From Kitasatospora sp. NBC_00458 (GTDB lineage Bacteria; Actinomycetota; Actinomycetes; Streptomycetales; Streptomycetaceae), in NCBI RefSeq assembly GCF_036013975.1, contig NZ_CP107904.1, forward strand, positions 4,899,001 through 4,963,000: DNA of 64,000 nt. Reading direction: 5' to 3'. This document shows positions 25,068-33,821 of this stretch, piece by piece; position 1 is the first letter of the stretch, and each line of letters starts with the position of its first letter. The position numbers and the translations under genes are program-made. The notes under the pieces were generated by a model, which was given only the letters and a program-made list of their open reading frames with translations, had not been told where the DNA came from and did not search any database.

Positions 25068-26921
25068 ATGAGTGGTCGGGGGGCCGTGCTCGGGGGGCGC
25101 TACACGCTGACGGCGCGGATCGGCGGCGGCGGGATGGGCGCGGTCTGGCGGGCCGACGACGCGGTGCTCGGGCGGCAGGTCGCGGTGAAGATCCTCCATG
25201 CGGCGCTGCTGGAGGACGGCACCTTCGCCCAGCGCTTCCGCCGCGAGGCCCAACTGCTCGCCGCCCTCAGCCATCCCGGCATCGTGGACGTGCACGACTA
25301 CGGCGAGGAGGGACCCGACGGGGACGGCGGGCGGGCCGCCTACATCGTCATGGAGCTGATCGACGGCCGTCCGCTGGACAAGGTGCTCGCCGAGGACGGG
25401 CCGCTGGCGCCGGAGCGGGCGCTCGGCCTGCTCGCCGAGGCCCTGGACGCCCTGCACGCGGCGCACCTGCGGGACATCGTGCACCGCGACGTCAAGCCGT
25501 CCAACCTGATGCTCCGGGCCGACGACCGGGTGACGGTCACCGACTTCGGCATCGCCCGGGCGATGGCCGGCACCAGGCTCACCGCCTCGCACGCGGTGAT
25601 CGGCACCGCCCTCTACATGGCACCCGAGCAGGCCGAGGGCAAGGCGATCACGCCCTCCGCCGACCTCTACTCGATCGGCGTGGTCTGCTGGGAACTGCTC
25701 ACCGGCACGCCGCCGTTCACGGGCGAGAGCATGCTGGAGGTGGCGCTCAAGCACCTCCGGGAGCCGGTGCCGGAGCTGCCGGAGCCGTTCCCGGCGGCGG
25801 TCCGGGCGTTCGTCGCGACGGCGCTCGCCAAGCAGCCCGGGGAGCGCTTCGCCGACGCCGCCGCGATGGCGGCCGCCGCCCGTGCGGCGGTGGCCCCGGG
25901 CAGGGCGACGGTCCCCGCGGCACCGGCCCCGCCCGCGGGACCCGTCCCGCCGCCCGAGTCGCCGCCCGTCCCGCTCCCCGAGTCGCCTCCCGAGGTCGGC
26001 GAGGTCGGCGAGGTCGCGCCCCGGGCGGCCACGGAACCCGGCCGCCGCACCCGTCGGCGCGGCTTCCTGGTACCCGTCGTGCTCCCGCTGGTGATCTCGG
26101 TGGGCACGGCCACCGTGCTGCTCATCGACAAGGCGCCGTTCACCTCGGGGGTGCAGGAGCCGGGTTCGGCTCCGTCCACGGTGGTGACCGTCACCGCGAC
26201 CGTCCCGGCCGCGCCGCTCCCGGGCGCCGGGTCGCCCACGGCCGCGTCGCCCGGCAGTGCGCTGCCCGCCACCCCGCCGGGGACCGGGGCGGCGACCACT
26301 CCGCCGCCCACCGCCGCGCCGACGAAGGCGGCCACCGGAGCGGCCCAGACGACCGCACCGCAGAAGCCGTCGGCCACCATCGCACCGCAGCCCGGCGCCC
26401 CGGCGCCCGGGGATCCGCCCACGCTCCCCGCCCCCTCGGCCCCGCCGACGATTCCGCGGCCGTCGGCCCCCGCCGCCGGCCAGTCGTCCCAGGCCGCCCC
26501 GCCCCCGGCCGCCGCCCCCGCCGCCGGCTGCGGCGGCACCGACTGGGGCTACATCACCAATGTCGGTGACGGTCTGCGCGTCGGTCTCTCCCAGGACGGC
26601 CTGGCGGGCGGCCAGGCCGTGGTGATGGGCGGTGCGACCGCCTACGGCTGGGTGCACACCGTCCCGAGCAGCTGGCACCAGTTCAACCCGTGCAAGCTGA
26701 GCGCCCCGCCGCTGGTGCAGGAGATGGACGGCAAGGTCATCCTCTCCAACGGCTTCAGCTTCCTGACCAACTGGACGGTCACCGCCGCGACCACCCCGGG
26801 CGCCTTCTACCTGAAGGACTACATGGGCCAGAACTGCCTCACCGACAACGGCGCGGGCGCCCAGCTCACCATGACGGTCTGCACCCCGGGCAACAAGGCG
26901 CAGGAGTACCGGATCCCGTAG
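25068..26921 (+). CDS. Transmembrane Ser/Thr protein kinase (PknB family)
   Basis: A 617-residue eukaryotic-like kinase. The kinase domain (about residues 8-270) has GGGMGAVW, the catalytic-lysine segment VAVKILH, HRDVKPSN, DFGIARAM and APEQAEG, so it looks active. A Pro-rich juxtamembrane part precedes one transmembrane helix (about 328-352). The extracellular region begins with a long Ala/Pro/Thr linker (about 355-480) and ends with a compact domain of about 135 residues with four cysteines (CGGTDWGY...CKLSAPP...NCLTDNG...VCTPGN). It has no PASTA repeats, so the ligand differs from muropeptide-sensing PknB. The ATG is preceded by GAGGGGCGAGGC. Confidence 0.92.
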   Translation: MSGRGAVLGGRYTLTARIGGGGMGAVWRADDAVLGRQVAVKILHAALLEDGTFAQRFRREAQLLAALSHPGIVDVHDYGEEGPDGDGGRAAYIVMELIDGRPLDKVLAEDGPLAPERALGLLAEALDALHAAHLRDIVHRDVKPSNLMLRADDRVTVTDFGIARAMAGTRLTASHAVIGTALYMAPEQAEGKAITPSADLYSIGVVCWELLTGTPPFTGESMLEVALKHLREPVPELPEPFPAAVRAFVATALAKQPGERFADAAAMAAAARAAVAPGRATVPAAPAPPAGPVPPPESPPVPLPESPPEVGEVGEVAPRAATEPGRRTRRRGFLVPVVLPLVISVGTATVLLIDKAPFTSGVQEPGSAPSTVVTVTATVPAAPLPGAGSPTAASPGSALPATPPGTGAATTPPPTAAPTKAATGAAQTTAPQKPSATIAPQPGAPAPGDPPTLPAPSAPPTIPRPSAPAAGQSSQAAPPPAAAPAAGCGGTDWGYITNVGDGLRVGLSQDGLAGGQAVVMGGATAYGWVHTVPSSWHQFNPCKLSAPPLVQEMDGKVILSNGFSFLTNWTVTAATTPGAFYLKDYMGQNCLTDNGAGAQLTMTVCTPGNKAQEYRIP

Positions 26922-27225
26922 CCGGATGCTCACCGGGATCTCCGCCGGCCCGGCTCCAGGACCATCGGCAGGCCCTTTCGGTCAGGGCCCGGGGCATGCC
27001 GTGGTGCGGCGGTCGTGGAGTGTGCTCCGGTGGCTCTTCGAGAGAGGTTCCCGGCGCGCGGCCGGACCCACCGGACCACCGCGACGGGGGTGTTGCCGGC
27101 CCCGCACTCCGTTGTGACAGAACCAGGACACCTGGTATGGCACTCTGACGATGCGGGCACAAACCGCCCAGGCAGCGGTTCGTAGGACCGCCTGTTCACG
27201 CACGTCACGGGGGAGCTGGAAACAA
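26922..27225. other. Intergenic region between kinase and L,D-transpeptidase
   Basis: About 300 bp. The only recognised element is the promoter-like pair at 27112-27141, described separately. No terminator hairpin of note was found directly after the kinase gene. Confidence 0.4.
27112..27141 (+). promoter_or_regulatory. Probable promoter of the L,D-transpeptidase gene
   Basis: TTGTGA (27112-27117) and TATGGC (27136-27141) are spaced 18 nt apart. An inverted repeat ACCAGG-ACA-CCTGGT (27122-27136) fills the spacer and may be an operator. The transcript leader would be about 75 nt. Confidence 0.5.
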
Positions 27226-28092
27226 GTGGGCAAGACACGTATAGCGATGGTCGCGGCAACCGCAGCCGGCATGCTGGCTCTCGCCGCGTGCGGGGGACAG
27301 TCCTCGCCGGAGAACAACACCGCGGCCGCCGCCTCCGGCGCTCCCAGCGCAACCGTCAGTGCACCGGCCACCCCGGGGACGACCGCGCCGACCACCCCGG
27401 CCGAGCAGCCGTCGGCCACCCCCGAGGCACCCGCGCCGACCACCCCGGCCGCCGGGCCGTCGAGCGCCCCCGCTCCGCAGACGCCGAGCGCCCCGTCGGC
27501 CAAGCCCACTGCCAAGCCCACCGCCAAGCCCACGGCCAAGCCCGTCGTGCCGGCTGCCGACTCCTCGGCGAGCGCCAAGCCCTCGGCCGCCGCCTCCGCC
27601 AAGCCGTCCGCCGCCGCCAAGCCCACCGCCTCCGCCAAGCCGTCCGCCCCGGCGACCGGTACCCCGAGCCCGGCGGCGCCCACGACCGGCGCCGCGAAGC
27701 CGCCGGTCGCGGACGGCAAGTACGACCCGCGCTGCATGACGGGCCGCGCGATGTGCATCGACAAGACCACCAGCACCTTGACCTGGATCATCGACGGTGT
27801 CCCGCAGTACTCCTTCGAGGTCCGCTTCGGCTCGGCGGAACTGCCCACCCGCGAGGGTGCGTTCAGCGTGAACTCCAAGTCGAGGAACCACGTCTCCACG
27901 CTGTACGGCACCTCGATGCCGTACGCGATGTTCTTCAGCGGTGGTCAGGCCGTGCACTACTCCCCGGACTTCGCCGCCCGTGGCTACAGCGGCGCCTCGC
28001 ACGGCTGTGTCAACGTCCGGAACAAGGCGCTCATCGGGAAGCTGTTCGACGAGTCCCGGGTCGGCGACAAGGTCATCGTGCACCGTTCCTGA
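27226..28092 (+). CDS. L,D-transpeptidase (YkuD), lipoprotein
   Basis: A 288-residue exported protein. GTG at 27226 gives a short lipoprotein signal, GKTRIAMVAATAAGMLALAAC, shown here only as its end LALAAC with the lipobox cysteine. A 130-residue Ala/Pro/Lys/Thr linker of repeated KPTAKP-type units follows. The YkuD catalytic domain occupies about residues 165-288, with SHGCVNVR as the active-site motif (cysteine near 258). Such enzymes form 3-3 crosslinks in peptidoglycan outside the cytoplasmic membrane. An upstream in-frame ATG at 27151 would bury the signal peptide and is rejected. A clear terminator follows. Confidence 0.9.
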   Translation: MGKTRIAMVAATAAGMLALAACGGQSSPENNTAAAASGAPSATVSAPATPGTTAPTTPAEQPSATPEAPAPTTPAAGPSSAPAPQTPSAPSAKPTAKPTAKPTAKPVVPAADSSASAKPSAAASAKPSAAAKPTASAKPSAPATGTPSPAAPTTGAAKPPVADGKYDPRCMTGRAMCIDKTTSTLTWIIDGVPQYSFEVRFGSAELPTREGAFSVNSKSRNHVSTLYGTSMPYAMFFSGGQAVHYSPDFAARGYSGASHGCVNVRNKALIGKLFDESRVGDKVIVHRS

Positions 28093-28136
28093 CCGAAGTC
28101 CCGACCGAGCAGCCGGTCCGCGTACCGGACACGGCA

Positions 28137-28166
28137 GTGGCCGCCCAGGGTTTCCCGGGCGGCCAC
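28137..28166 (+). terminator. Rho-independent terminator of the L,D-transpeptidase gene
   Basis: A 10-bp stem (GTGGCCGCCC/GGGCGGCCAC) is extended by GGG-TTT-CCC with one bulged A. The sequence after it is GCGG followed by TTTT. Confidence 0.75.
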
Positions 28167-28192
28167 GCGGTTTTCACGGTCCTCCGGCCGGA

Positions 28193-28215
28193 CGTGTGGA
28201 TCACCGATCCACACG
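28193..28215. promoter_or_regulatory. Perfect dyad between convergent genes
   Basis: CGTGTGGATC and GATCCACACG form 10-bp arms around ACC, and a third CGTGTGG half-site follows at 28224. It lies between the 3' ends of two convergent genes, where an operator would be unusual. It may be a terminator for the minus-strand NRDE gene or a binding site. Confidence 0.45.
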
Positions 28216-28266
28216 GTGCTCGCCGTGTGGCCCGCCGACCTCCTGCGGACTGCTCGACTCGGTCGA

Positions 28267-29154
28267 CTACGGGGTCGCGCTCCCCACCGTGCTGCCTGCG
28301 GTGTCAGTCCCCACCTGCCGCCAGCCGCCGTCGCCCTCGACCGGCGCCGGGCCGAAGTCGTAGCGGACGCCCGCCGGCCCGAAGGCGAGCAGGGATATCG
28401 ACGACGAGCCCCAGATCCGGCCGTCGCCGAACTCGCGCCGCTGCACCAGCGCCGCCGGGTCGTCCAGGGGCAGCCCGTCGCCCGCGACGATCGGCAGCCA
28501 CCCGCCCCACGCCTCGCCGGTCGGCGCGGCGCCGGGAAGCGGCTCCGGGCGGGCGGTCGCCCCGAAGCGGGCGCGGAAGCGGGCGGCCCGGGCGGCCATC
28601 AGCGAGCGGATCCGCTCGGAGGCGGTCCGGTTCTCCGCCATCCCCTCCGGGCCGTCGTTGAGGACGACGCTCAGCCCGGTGGGCAGGTCCAGCTCCGCGA
28701 GCCGGCCGCCGGGGCCGCCCCAGCTCAGGACGCGTGCGCCGCCGACCCGCGCGACCACCAGGTGGAACGGGTCGTACCGGTCGAGGTCCAGCCGGTCGAT
28801 CCGGCCGCCGCGGACGGCGAGCAGCGGCAGTTCGCCGCGGGACTGCCGGGCCCGCGCGGGGGCCGGGGTGCCGAAACCGTTCAGCAGGCAGGCCGCCACC
28901 GGCCCCCCACCGGGCTCACCCGGTCCGCCCGTCCCGTCCGTCCCGCCCGTCCTGCCCGTCCCGTCCGGTCCACCGGGCCCGACCGCCAGCCAGGTGCCGC
29001 CCGCGAGCAGGTCGAGCCCGCCCACCGCCGTGGGCTGCGCGGGCCAGTGCCGGCCGGGCGGCGCCCACCGCCGTCCGGCGTACTCGTCCCGCACCGCCAG
29101 CAGCAGCACCGGTACCGCCGACGACGGCTCGATGCTCACGAACGCCGTACACAC
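28267..29154 (-). CDS. NRDE (TANGO2-like) family protein
   Basis: A 295-residue protein starting at GTG 29154 with cysteine at position 2 (CTAFVSI), as in Ntn-hydrolase-like members of the NRDE family. The signature tetrapeptide is VRDE in LAVRDEYAGR, so the usual Asn is replaced by Val. Further segments (RHWPAQPTAVGGLDLLAGGTW abbreviated as AVGGLDLLAGGTW, VLNDGPEG, WGSSSISLLAF) match the family. It contains a Gly/Thr/Pro-rich insert near residues 70-90. The family has poorly known roles, and eukaryotic members are linked to haem handling. The ribosome binding site is weak. Confidence 0.75.
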   Translation of the reverse strand: MCTAFVSIEPSSAVPVLLLAVRDEYAGRRWAPPGRHWPAQPTAVGGLDLLAGGTWLAVGPGGPDGTGRTGGTDGTGGPGEPGGGPVAACLLNGFGTPAPARARQSRGELPLLAVRGGRIDRLDLDRYDPFHLVVARVGGARVLSWGGPGGRLAELDLPTGLSVVLNDGPEGMAENRTASERIRSLMAARAARFRARFGATARPEPLPGAAPTGEAWGGWLPIVAGDGLPLDDPAALVQRREFGDGRIWGSSSISLLAFGPAGVRYDFGPAPVEGDGGWRQVGTDTAGSTVGSATP

Positions 29155-29403
29155 GTCCTGTCCCCCTGACCTCGTCCGTCCCGGACGGCGCCGGGAACGC
29201 ACCGGTACCGCCCTCACCGCGATCCTCGCACGGTCGTTCGTATTCGGGGAGGTGGCCGGAGACGGCCGGAGGGGCCCGGCGGCGGCCGGGGGTGCGCCGG
29301 TGCCGACGCCCGTCGTCCATCCGGGCGCCCCGCGAAGTGGCCCACGATTCTCCACCTCGAACGCACCAGGAATGCGGGCCACCACGCCCCTAGGCTGACA
29401 GGC

Positions 29404-29889
29404 ATGACGACGACGAACGAGACCCCGGCCGACTCCCCCGTCCCCGCCGCCGCGCAGCGGATCTCCCTCCCCGACCTGGCACCCGACTTCTACAAGGCGA
29501 TGTTCGCGGTGGAGCGCGCCGCCCGGCAGGGCGTGGACCCGGTCCTCGCCGAACTGGTCAAGGTGCACGCCTCGATGATCAACGGGTGCGCGTTCTGCAT
29601 CGACATGCACTCCACCGACGCGCTGAAGAACGGCGAGCGGGACCACCGGCTGCTCTCCCTCCCGGCCTGGCGCGAGACCCCCTGGTTCACCGCGCGGGAG
29701 CGGGCCGCGCTCGCGCTGACCGAGTCGGTCACGCTGCTCACCGAGGGCCACGTGCCGGACGCCGTCTACCAGGAGGCCGCCGCGCAGTTCGAGCCGGCCG
29801 AGCTGGCACAGCTGATCGCCCTGATCATCACCATCAACTCCTGGAACCGGATCGGTGTGACCTCCCGGCTCAGCCCGGCCGCGAAGTAG
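29404..29889 (+). CDS. Carboxymuconolactone decarboxylase/AhpD-like protein
   Basis: A 161-residue protein with the AhpD-type redox motif GCAFCIDMH (about residues 61-69), in which the CxxC and following His are intact. The helical C-terminal half has WRETPWFTARERAALALTES. It probably acts as a thiol-dependent peroxidase-like protein. It is a paralogue of the sigma-controlled gene at 19100 but is not next to a sigma factor. The next gene starts 11 nt after its stop, so the two are likely cotranscribed. Confidence 0.87.
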   Translation: MTTTNETPADSPVPAAAQRISLPDLAPDFYKAMFAVERAARQGVDPVLAELVKVHASMINGCAFCIDMHSTDALKNGERDHRLLSLPAWRETPWFTARERAALALTESVTLLTEGHVPDAVYQEAAAQFEPAELAQLIALIITINSWNRIGVTSRLSPAAK

Positions 29890-29900
29890 GGTCCGGGAGC

Positions 29901-30722
29901 ATGACAGCACAGCAGCAAGCCAGGGCCCGCCTGCTCCGCGAACTCCACCGCCCGGGGGAGCCGTTGGTGCTCGCCAACGTCTGGGACGCGGCGAGCGCCC
30001 GGCTGGTCGCCGCCGCCGGCGCCCGGGCGGTGGCGACGGCCAGCGCGAGCGTCAGCTGGACGCTCGGCAGCCCGGACGGGGACGCCGCCGACCGGGAGGA
30101 GGTGCTGGCCCAGACCGCGCTGATCGTCCGCGCGGTCGGCCTGCCGGTCACCGCCGACCTGGAGAGCGGCTTCGCGGAGACGGCCGCCGGGGTGGGCGAG
30201 ACCGTCGGCGCCCTGCTCGCCACCGGCGCGGTCGGGGTGAACCTGGAGGACGGCCGGCGGCCCGCCGCCGAGGCGGCCGACCGGATCGCGGCGGCCCGCG
30301 CGGCGGCGGACGCGGCCGGGGTGGACCTCTTCGTCAACGGCCGGACGGACGTCTTCCTGCTCGGCCTCGGCGACCCGGAGGGCCGGCTGGACGAGGCGGT
30401 CACCCGGCTGCGCGCCTACGTCGAGGCCGGTGCGGACGGCGTGTTCGTGCCCGGTGTGGCCGACCCGGAGGTGATCGCCGCGCTGGTGCGGGCCGTCCCG
30501 GCGCCGCTCAACGTGCTGGCCGGGCCGGGCTCGCCGTCCGTGCCGGAGCTGGCGCGGCTGGGCGTGGCCCGGGTCAGCCTGGGACCGGGTCTGGCCCGGG
30601 CGGCGTACGCGGCGGTGCGCCGCGCCGCCGCCGAGGTGTACGCGGACGGCACGTACACCGCGCTCGACGGTGGGCTGGGGTACCAGGAGCTGCAGGAACT
30701 GAGCGCCCCCGCAGGCGGGTGA
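29901..30722 (+). CDS. Isocitrate lyase/PEP mutase superfamily enzyme
   Basis: A 273-residue TIM-barrel protein of the isocitrate lyase/phosphoenolpyruvate mutase superfamily. It shows VLANVWDAASARLV at the start, metal-site residues around TADLESGF, the LEDG segment and FVNGRTD. Members cleave or form C-C or C-P bonds next to carboxylates, often on 2-methylisocitrate or oxaloacetate-like substrates. The exact substrate cannot be inferred. It is probably in a two-gene operon with the preceding AhpD-like gene. The start is ATG 29901. Confidence 0.85.
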   Translation: MTAQQQARARLLRELHRPGEPLVLANVWDAASARLVAAAGARAVATASASVSWTLGSPDGDAADREEVLAQTALIVRAVGLPVTADLESGFAETAAGVGETVGALLATGAVGVNLEDGRRPAAEAADRIAAARAAADAAGVDLFVNGRTDVFLLGLGDPEGRLDEAVTRLRAYVEAGADGVFVPGVADPEVIAALVRAVPAPLNVLAGPGSPSVPELARLGVARVSLGPGLARAAYAAVRRAAAEVYADGTYTALDGGLGYQELQELSAPAGG

Positions 30723-30850
30723 GCCGGGCCGGGTGAGCCGGGCCGGGAGCGCCCGGTGCGGACGAGGGCGCCCGGAGCGGACGGGGGCGCACCGGCGTGC
30801 AGGTGGGAGCGCCGACGGGAGCACCCGCCGGCGCGTCCCCCGGAGTTCCC

Positions 30851-30889
30851 GCCGGTGGCGCCGCGGGCCCGGCCCGCGGCGCCACCGGC
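30851..30889. terminator. Strong bidirectional hairpin
   Basis: A perfect 19-bp inverted repeat (arms at 30851-30869 and 30871-30889, centre C) lies between the convergent PEP mutase-family gene and the minus-strand secreted-peptide gene. Confidence 0.7.
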
Positions 30890-30898
30890 GGCCGGGTC

Positions 30899-31165
30899 TC
30901 AGAGGCCGTGGCCGATCTGGCCGCTGAGGCCGGGGTGGCTCATCTGGTTGGTGCCGATGGCCTCGATCTCCCCGGCGGCGTGGCCGACCAGCGGCAGGTC
31001 CTTCGCCTCGTGGAGGACGAGGTCGGCGGGGGAGAGGGTGAGCCCCTCGGAGAGTCCGCCGAGCGCGTCCGGCGAGGCCGCGGTGGAGGTGGCGGCCGAG
31101 GCGACCGGGACGGCGGCGGCGAGACCGGCCAGGGTGAGGGCGGCCAGGGTGGCGAGTTTCTTCAT
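30899..31165 (-). CDS. Small secreted protein at the end of the conservon operon
   Basis: An 88-residue protein with a Sec signal peptide (KK start, hydrophobic LATLAALTLAGLAAAV, cleavage after ASA near residue 24). The mature part of about 64 residues contains EIEAIGTNQMSHPGLSGQIG. There are no cysteines. Its ATG is 44 nt after the stop of the downstream P450 gene in the same direction, so it may be expressed with the conservon. No family is recognised. Confidence 0.65.
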   Translation of the reverse strand: MKKLATLAALTLAGLAAAVPVASAATSTAASPDALGGLSEGLTLSPADLVLHEAKDLPLVGHAAGEIEAIGTNQMSHPGLSGQIGHGL

Positions 31166-31209
31166 GGAACCCCCAACGACCCGGCCGCCCCGCGGTCACT
31201 TCCGGACGG

Positions 31210-32481
31210 TCAGACGGTCACCCGCAGCGTCCGCACGCTGTTGCTGACGAACGACCCGATCGGCTCCGGCGCCGGGCCCGGTGCGAGGGCCAGCGCGGGG
31301 TACCGCTCGAACAGGAACCGCAGCGCCGTCTCCGCCTCCATCCGGGCGAGCCCGGAGCCGAGGCAGAAGTGCGGGCCGTGGCCGAACGACAGGTGCCGGT
31401 TCGGCTGCCGGGTGAGGTCGAAGCGGTCCGCGTCCCCGTAGTGCCCGGAGTCCCGCCCGGCGGCCGCGTACGAGGCGAGCAGCGCGTCGCCGCGCCGGAT
31501 CACGGCGTCCCCGACCGGGATGTCCTCGACCGCGTACCGGAGCGGGAACTGGCCGACCGGCGAGTCGTGGCGCAGCGTCTCCTCCACCACGGCGGACCAG
31601 GACGCCGTGCCGCTGCGCACCAGCTCCAGCTGCTCGGGGTGGGCGAGCAGGGCCCGGACGGCGTTGGTGATCAGGTTGAGCGTGGTCTCGTGGCCGGCCA
31701 CCAGCATCAGCAGCAGGGTGCCGACCAGTTCCTGCTCGCTGAGCCGGTCGTCCTCCTCGCGCGCGGCGATCAGGTCGGTGGTGAGGTCGTCGCCCGGTTC
31801 GGCCCGCTTGGCGGCGACCACCGAGGCGAGCAGGGCGAACAGCGACTGCTGGGCGGCGACCGCGGCCTCGGGGGTGGCCGAGCTGGAGACCAGGGTGTCG
31901 GAGAGCTCGTGCAGTTCGTCCTGCTGCTTGGGCGGCAGGCCGAGCAGTTCGCCGATCACCTGCATGGGCAGCGGGTAGGCGAAGTGCTCGCGCAGGTCGA
32001 ACTCGCCCTCCAGACCGGCTATTCGGTCGAGCAGCGCGACGGTGCGGGCCTCGATGGCGGGCTGCAGCTCGGCGACCCGGCGCGGCGTGAACGCCTGGGT
32101 GACCAGCCCGCGCAGCCGCCGGTGGTCGTCGCCGTCGGCGGTGATCATGCCGGGGACGGTGACGAAGTTGGTCAGCGGCCAGCCGGCCGGCAGGCGGCCC
32201 TCCCGGAACACCGTCCACAGCTGCGGGTTCTTGCCGACGCGGGGGTCGGCGAGCAGCTGCTGGAGGGTGTCGTGGTGGGTCACTGCCCAGACCACCACCC
32301 CGCCAGGGAGCTCCACCAGGACCGCCGGGCCGGCTTCCCGGAGCCGGGCGTTCTCCCCGTGCTGGTCCCGTCCGAAGGGGTCGAGCCGGACGGGGCCGTC
32401 TGCTCCGGTGCCGGACCCTCCTCGGAGGGGGACGGCTCCGTGGCCGGGGCGGTCGTGCTCGGCGGCAGCGGCGGTGTCCAT
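31210..32481 (-). CDS. Cytochrome P450, CYP154-like, conservon-associated
   Basis: A 423-residue soluble P450. It shows an I-helix oxygen-activation motif AGHETT, the K-helix ExxR motif as EETLRHDSP, and the haem-cysteine loop FGHGPHFCLGSGLAR, so all catalytic features are intact. CYP154 enzymes are paired with CYP157 in actinobacterial conservons. ATG at 32481 makes its first about 67 codons overlap the 3' end of the upstream P450 gene by 202 nt. The family-like sequence begins near residue 20 (RLDPFGRDQHGENARL), so most of the overlap is genuine. The substrate is unknown. Confidence 0.85.
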   Translation of the reverse strand: MDTAAAAEHDRPGHGAVPLRGGSGTGADGPVRLDPFGRDQHGENARLREAGPAVLVELPGGVVVWAVTHHDTLQQLLADPRVGKNPQLWTVFREGRLPAGWPLTNFVTVPGMITADGDDHRRLRGLVTQAFTPRRVAELQPAIEARTVALLDRIAGLEGEFDLREHFAYPLPMQVIGELLGLPPKQQDELHELSDTLVSSSATPEAAVAAQQSLFALLASVVAAKRAEPGDDLTTDLIAAREEDDRLSEQELVGTLLLMLVAGHETTLNLITNAVRALLAHPEQLELVRSGTASWSAVVEETLRHDSPVGQFPLRYAVEDIPVGDAVIRRGDALLASYAAAGRDSGHYGDADRFDLTRQPNRHLSFGHGPHFCLGSGLARMEAETALRFLFERYPALALAPGPAPEPIGSFVSNSVRTLRVTV

Positions 32482-33821
32482 GCGGTGGGCCTCTCGGGGG
32501 CTGGCGGGCGGGGCGGGGTGAAGGCGCTGTAGAGCACCGGCAGGCTGACCAGGGCGCGTGACCACGGCGACGGGCGCCAGGCCAGCTCGCCCGCCGGTAC
32601 GGCCAGTTGGAGGTCCGGCAGGCGGTGCAGCAGGGTCTCGACGGCGGTCTCGACGATGATCCGGGCCGGCTGCTGGGCCGGGCAGACGTGCTTGCCCGCG
32701 CCCCACGCGAGGTGGGCCCGGTTGCCGCCGAGCGCGCCGTGCCCGAGGGCGCCGGTGCCCTGGGCGGCCGGGTCGGCGTTGGCCGCGGCCAGGCCGAGGA
32801 CGAGCATGTCGCCCCGGCTGATGTACTGGCCGCCGAGGACGGTGTCGCCGGTGGCCCACCGGCCGGGGAAGTTCTGCGTCGGCGGGTCGCGCCAGAGCAC
32901 CTCCTCCAGCGCGTCCGAGACGGTCAGCCGTCCGCCGGTGAGGGTGGCCCGGAACCGGCGGTCGGTCAGCAGCAGCCGCAGCGTGTTGCCGGTCCAGCAG
33001 ATGGTGGTCTCGTTGCCGGCGACCATCATCACCACCAGGTGGTGCACCGCCTCCTCGTCGGTCAGCGCGGCCGGGTGGGCCAGCAGCCAGGAGGTCAGGT
33101 CGGCGCCGGGGGTGGTCCGGCGGTGCCGGACCAGGTCGACCAGGATCGCCTGGAACTCGGTGTTGGCGCGCACCGACTCGGCGCCGCTGTCGGCGATGTG
33201 GCTGATCAGCTGGATCAGGTGCTGGCCGGTCTCGGCGGGCAGGCCGAGCAGCTGGGTGAAGACCAGCAGCGGCAGCCGGCGCGCGTACTGGGCGACCAGG
33301 TCGGCGGTGCCGTCCGGGCCCCAGCTGTCGATCAGCGCGTCGGCGGCGGTCTCGGTGGTCTCGCGCAGCTGCCGGTGGTCGATCTGGGCGAGCGTGTCGG
33401 CGACGGCGGCGCGCAGCCGCTGGTGCTCGGCGCCGTCCAGGTTGAGCAGGGTGGGGCGCCAGGCGGTCATCGGCTGGAGCCGCGAGTCGGCGGCGAGGCG
33501 GCCCTCGGCGGGGACCCGCCAGCGGCGCGAGTCCTTGGAGAACAGCGCCTCGTTGCGGGTGAGTTCGAGCAGTTCGGGGTAGCCGACGACCAGCCAGGCC
33601 TCGACCCCGGGCTCCAGCTCGATCGGTGCCACCGGTCCGTACTGGTCGCGCAGCCGGGCGTACAGGCCGTGCGGGTCGTCGGCGACGGCGGTGCCGTACA
33701 GCGGGGTGAGCGGCACGCCGACCGGCAGCCCGCCGGGCAGCGCGGCGCCGGGGGGTGCACCGCCCGCGTGCGCCGGGCAGCCGGGCGGCGGGAGCGCGGT
33801 GCCGGGCTCGGGGTGCGTCAT
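32280..33821 (-). CDS. Cytochrome P450, CYP157-like, lacking the ExxR motif
   Basis: A 513-residue P450 with I-helix AGNETT and a haem-cysteine loop WGAGKHVCPAQQPAR. The K-helix reads EEVLWRDPP: the arginine of the normally invariant ExxR triad is replaced by Trp. This is the known peculiarity of the CYP157 family. The last about 75 residues (Pro/Ser/Thr-rich) are encoded inside the start of the next gene, in another frame. Its ATG overlaps the cvnD stop by 4 nt. The pairing with a CYP154-like gene in a conservon supports the assignment. Confidence 0.85.
   Translation of the reverse strand: MTHPEPGTALPPPGCPAHAGGAPPGAALPGGLPVGVPLTPLYGTAVADDPHGLYARLRDQYGPVAPIELEPGVEAWLVVGYPELLELTRNEALFSKDSRRWRVPAEGRLAADSRLQPMTAWRPTLLNLDGAEHQRLRAAVADTLAQIDHRQLRETTETAADALIDSWGPDGTADLVAQYARRLPLLVFTQLLGLPAETGQHLIQLISHIADSGAESVRANTEFQAILVDLVRHRRTTPGADLTSWLLAHPAALTDEEAVHHLVVMMVAGNETTICWTGNTLRLLLTDRRFRATLTGGRLTVSDALEEVLWRDPPTQNFPGRWATGDTVLGGQYISRGDMLVLGLAAANADPAAQGTGALGHGALGGNRAHLAWGAGKHVCPAQQPARIIVETAVETLLHRLPDLQLAVPAGELAWRPSPWSRALVSLPVLYSAFTPPRPPAPERPTAWTPPLPPSTTAPATEPSPSEEGPAPEQTAPSGSTPSDGTSTGRTPGSGKPARRSWWSSLAGWWSGQ

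Noticed and set aside
19100..29889. The two AhpD-like genes (19100, 29404) as one regulated set
   Set aside because: Only the first has an ECF41-type promoter; no TGTCACA/CGTC pair was found before the second.
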